Assembly (NCBI RefSeq): GCF_002355855.1
Contig: NZ_AP017655.1
Location: forward strand, 2,261,501 to 2,325,500
Source: Sphingobium cloacae
GTDB lineage: Bacteria > Pseudomonadota > Alphaproteobacteria > Sphingomonadales > Sphingomonadaceae
DNA length: 64,000 nt
Direction: 5' to 3'
Every line of letters starts with the position of its first letter. Position 1 is the first letter of the stretch. Under the pieces are notes generated by a model. It did not search any database and was not told the DNA's origin. It saw only the letters and a list, made by a program, of their open reading frames with translations. A program made the translations under genes and the position numbers. Positions 63,601-64,000 of this stretch are shown here, piece after piece.

Positions 63601-64000
63601 GTGACCGCCAGTATCAGCATAGGAAGCGACAGCAACGGCAACCCCGTGCTGGTCGATGTGGAGGAGTTGCTCGCCACCCGCCTGCTCGTCCAGGGCAATT
63701 CGGGGTCGGGCAAGTCGCACCTCCTGCGCCGCCTGCTGGAGGAAAGCGCCGCCTTGGTGCAGCAGGTGGTGATCGATCCGGAGGGCGACTTCGTGACGCT
63801 GGCCGACGAATATGGCCATGTGGTGATCGACGCGGGCGATTATAACGAACGCGAGATCGTGAAGATGGCGGCGCGGATTCGCGAACATCGCGCCTCCGTG
63901 GTGCTGAGCCTCGAATCGCTGGAACTGGAAGCGCAGATGAAATGCGCCGCCACTTTCCTGTCGACCCTGTTCGATGCGCCGCGCGACCATTGGTATCCCG
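63601..64000 (+). CDS. HerA-type P-loop ATPase, N-terminal part
   Basis: It starts with GTG and runs off the end of the window, so 133 residues are visible. After a short beta segment (ASISIGSDSNGNPVLVDVEE) comes Walker A GNSGSGKS and a VVIDPEGDFVTLADEYGHV segment like the HerA/FtsK-related DUF87 ATPases. These act on DNA ends or as conjugation-like motors. It is divergent from ppc. Family membership is likely, exact role open. Confidence 0.8.
   Translation, partial: MTASISIGSDSNGNPVLVDVEELLATRLLVQGNSGSGKSHLLRRLLEESAALVQQVVIDPEGDFVTLADEYGHVVIDAGDYNEREIVKMAARIREHRASVVLSLESLELEAQMKCAATFLSTLFDAPRDHWYP

Overview
The window is 64 kb of GC-rich chromosome from an alphaproteobacterium, most likely a sphingomonad (Sphingobium/Sphingomonas type). 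Three things point there: the cox operon order (coxB-coxA-ctaB-small ORF-ctaG-coxC-SURF1), proteins typical of Alphaproteobacteria (an ATP12 chaperone, a CHCC zinc-finger protein, a DUF1489 protein), and dispersed palindromic repeats of a kind often seen in sphingomonads. The placement rests on recognition, not on a database search. Almost everything is core chromosome. I see no prophage, insertion sequence or CRISPR array.

Layout. 1-2.4 kb: end of the Tol-Pal envelope operon (tolA fragment, tolB, pal). 2.4-5.7 kb: a glycine-rich double cold-shock protein, a frameshifted ribonuclease D gene, then lptC-lptA for LPS export. 5.7-17 kb: a secreted cyclophilin, CorA, and a tightly overlapping operon encoding a GH18/NodB-deacetylase/GT2 trifunctional polysaccharide protein, a membrane PDZ protein, an OmpR-type regulator and its sensor kinase. 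After these come an HdeD-like membrane protein, a second GT2 and a sugar transporter. 17.2-19.6 kb: lptB and rpoN, separated here from lptCA by about 11.6 kb. 19.9-25.8 kb: D-amino-acid transaminase, a pseudo-receiver/winged-helix protein, small hypotheticals, tRNA-Val, a zinc-finger protein, TldD and a DUF924 protein. 26-27.7 kb: glnK-amtB behind a near-perfect sigma-54 promoter. 27.8-31.4 kb: LOG-family hydrolase and phytoene desaturase, then a dmeR-dmeF Ni/Co efflux pair with a recognisable operator.

31.5-36.8 kb: a TPR-like exported protein, a five-gene overlapping operon (crcB, pseudouridine synthase, HAD phosphatase, membrane protein, ATP12) and a lipoprotein. 37-42 kb: RarD-type transporter, dihydroorotase-like protein, YgfZ, glutaminyl cyclase and a methyltransferase. 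42-49.6 kb: threonine synthase and the cytochrome aa3 oxidase operon, including a 43-residue protein between ctaB and ctaG. 49.9-53.6 kb: pyrE-pdxJ-acpS-lepB and an AI-2E family transporter. 53.9-64 kb: FKBP isomerase, rpsU, hemerythrin, MgtE, cyclophilin, exported proteins of unknown role, an outer-membrane barrel, a frameshifted ppc, and the start of a HerA-type ATPase.

The sigma-54 promoter of glnK and the rpoN gene lie 8 kb apart and plausibly form one nitrogen-control circuit. Both frameshifted genes (rnd, ppc) have lost a single G in a G run, so sequencing error is a serious alternative to real inactivation. The most interesting unit is the 7.8-13.6 kb polysaccharide/two-component operon.
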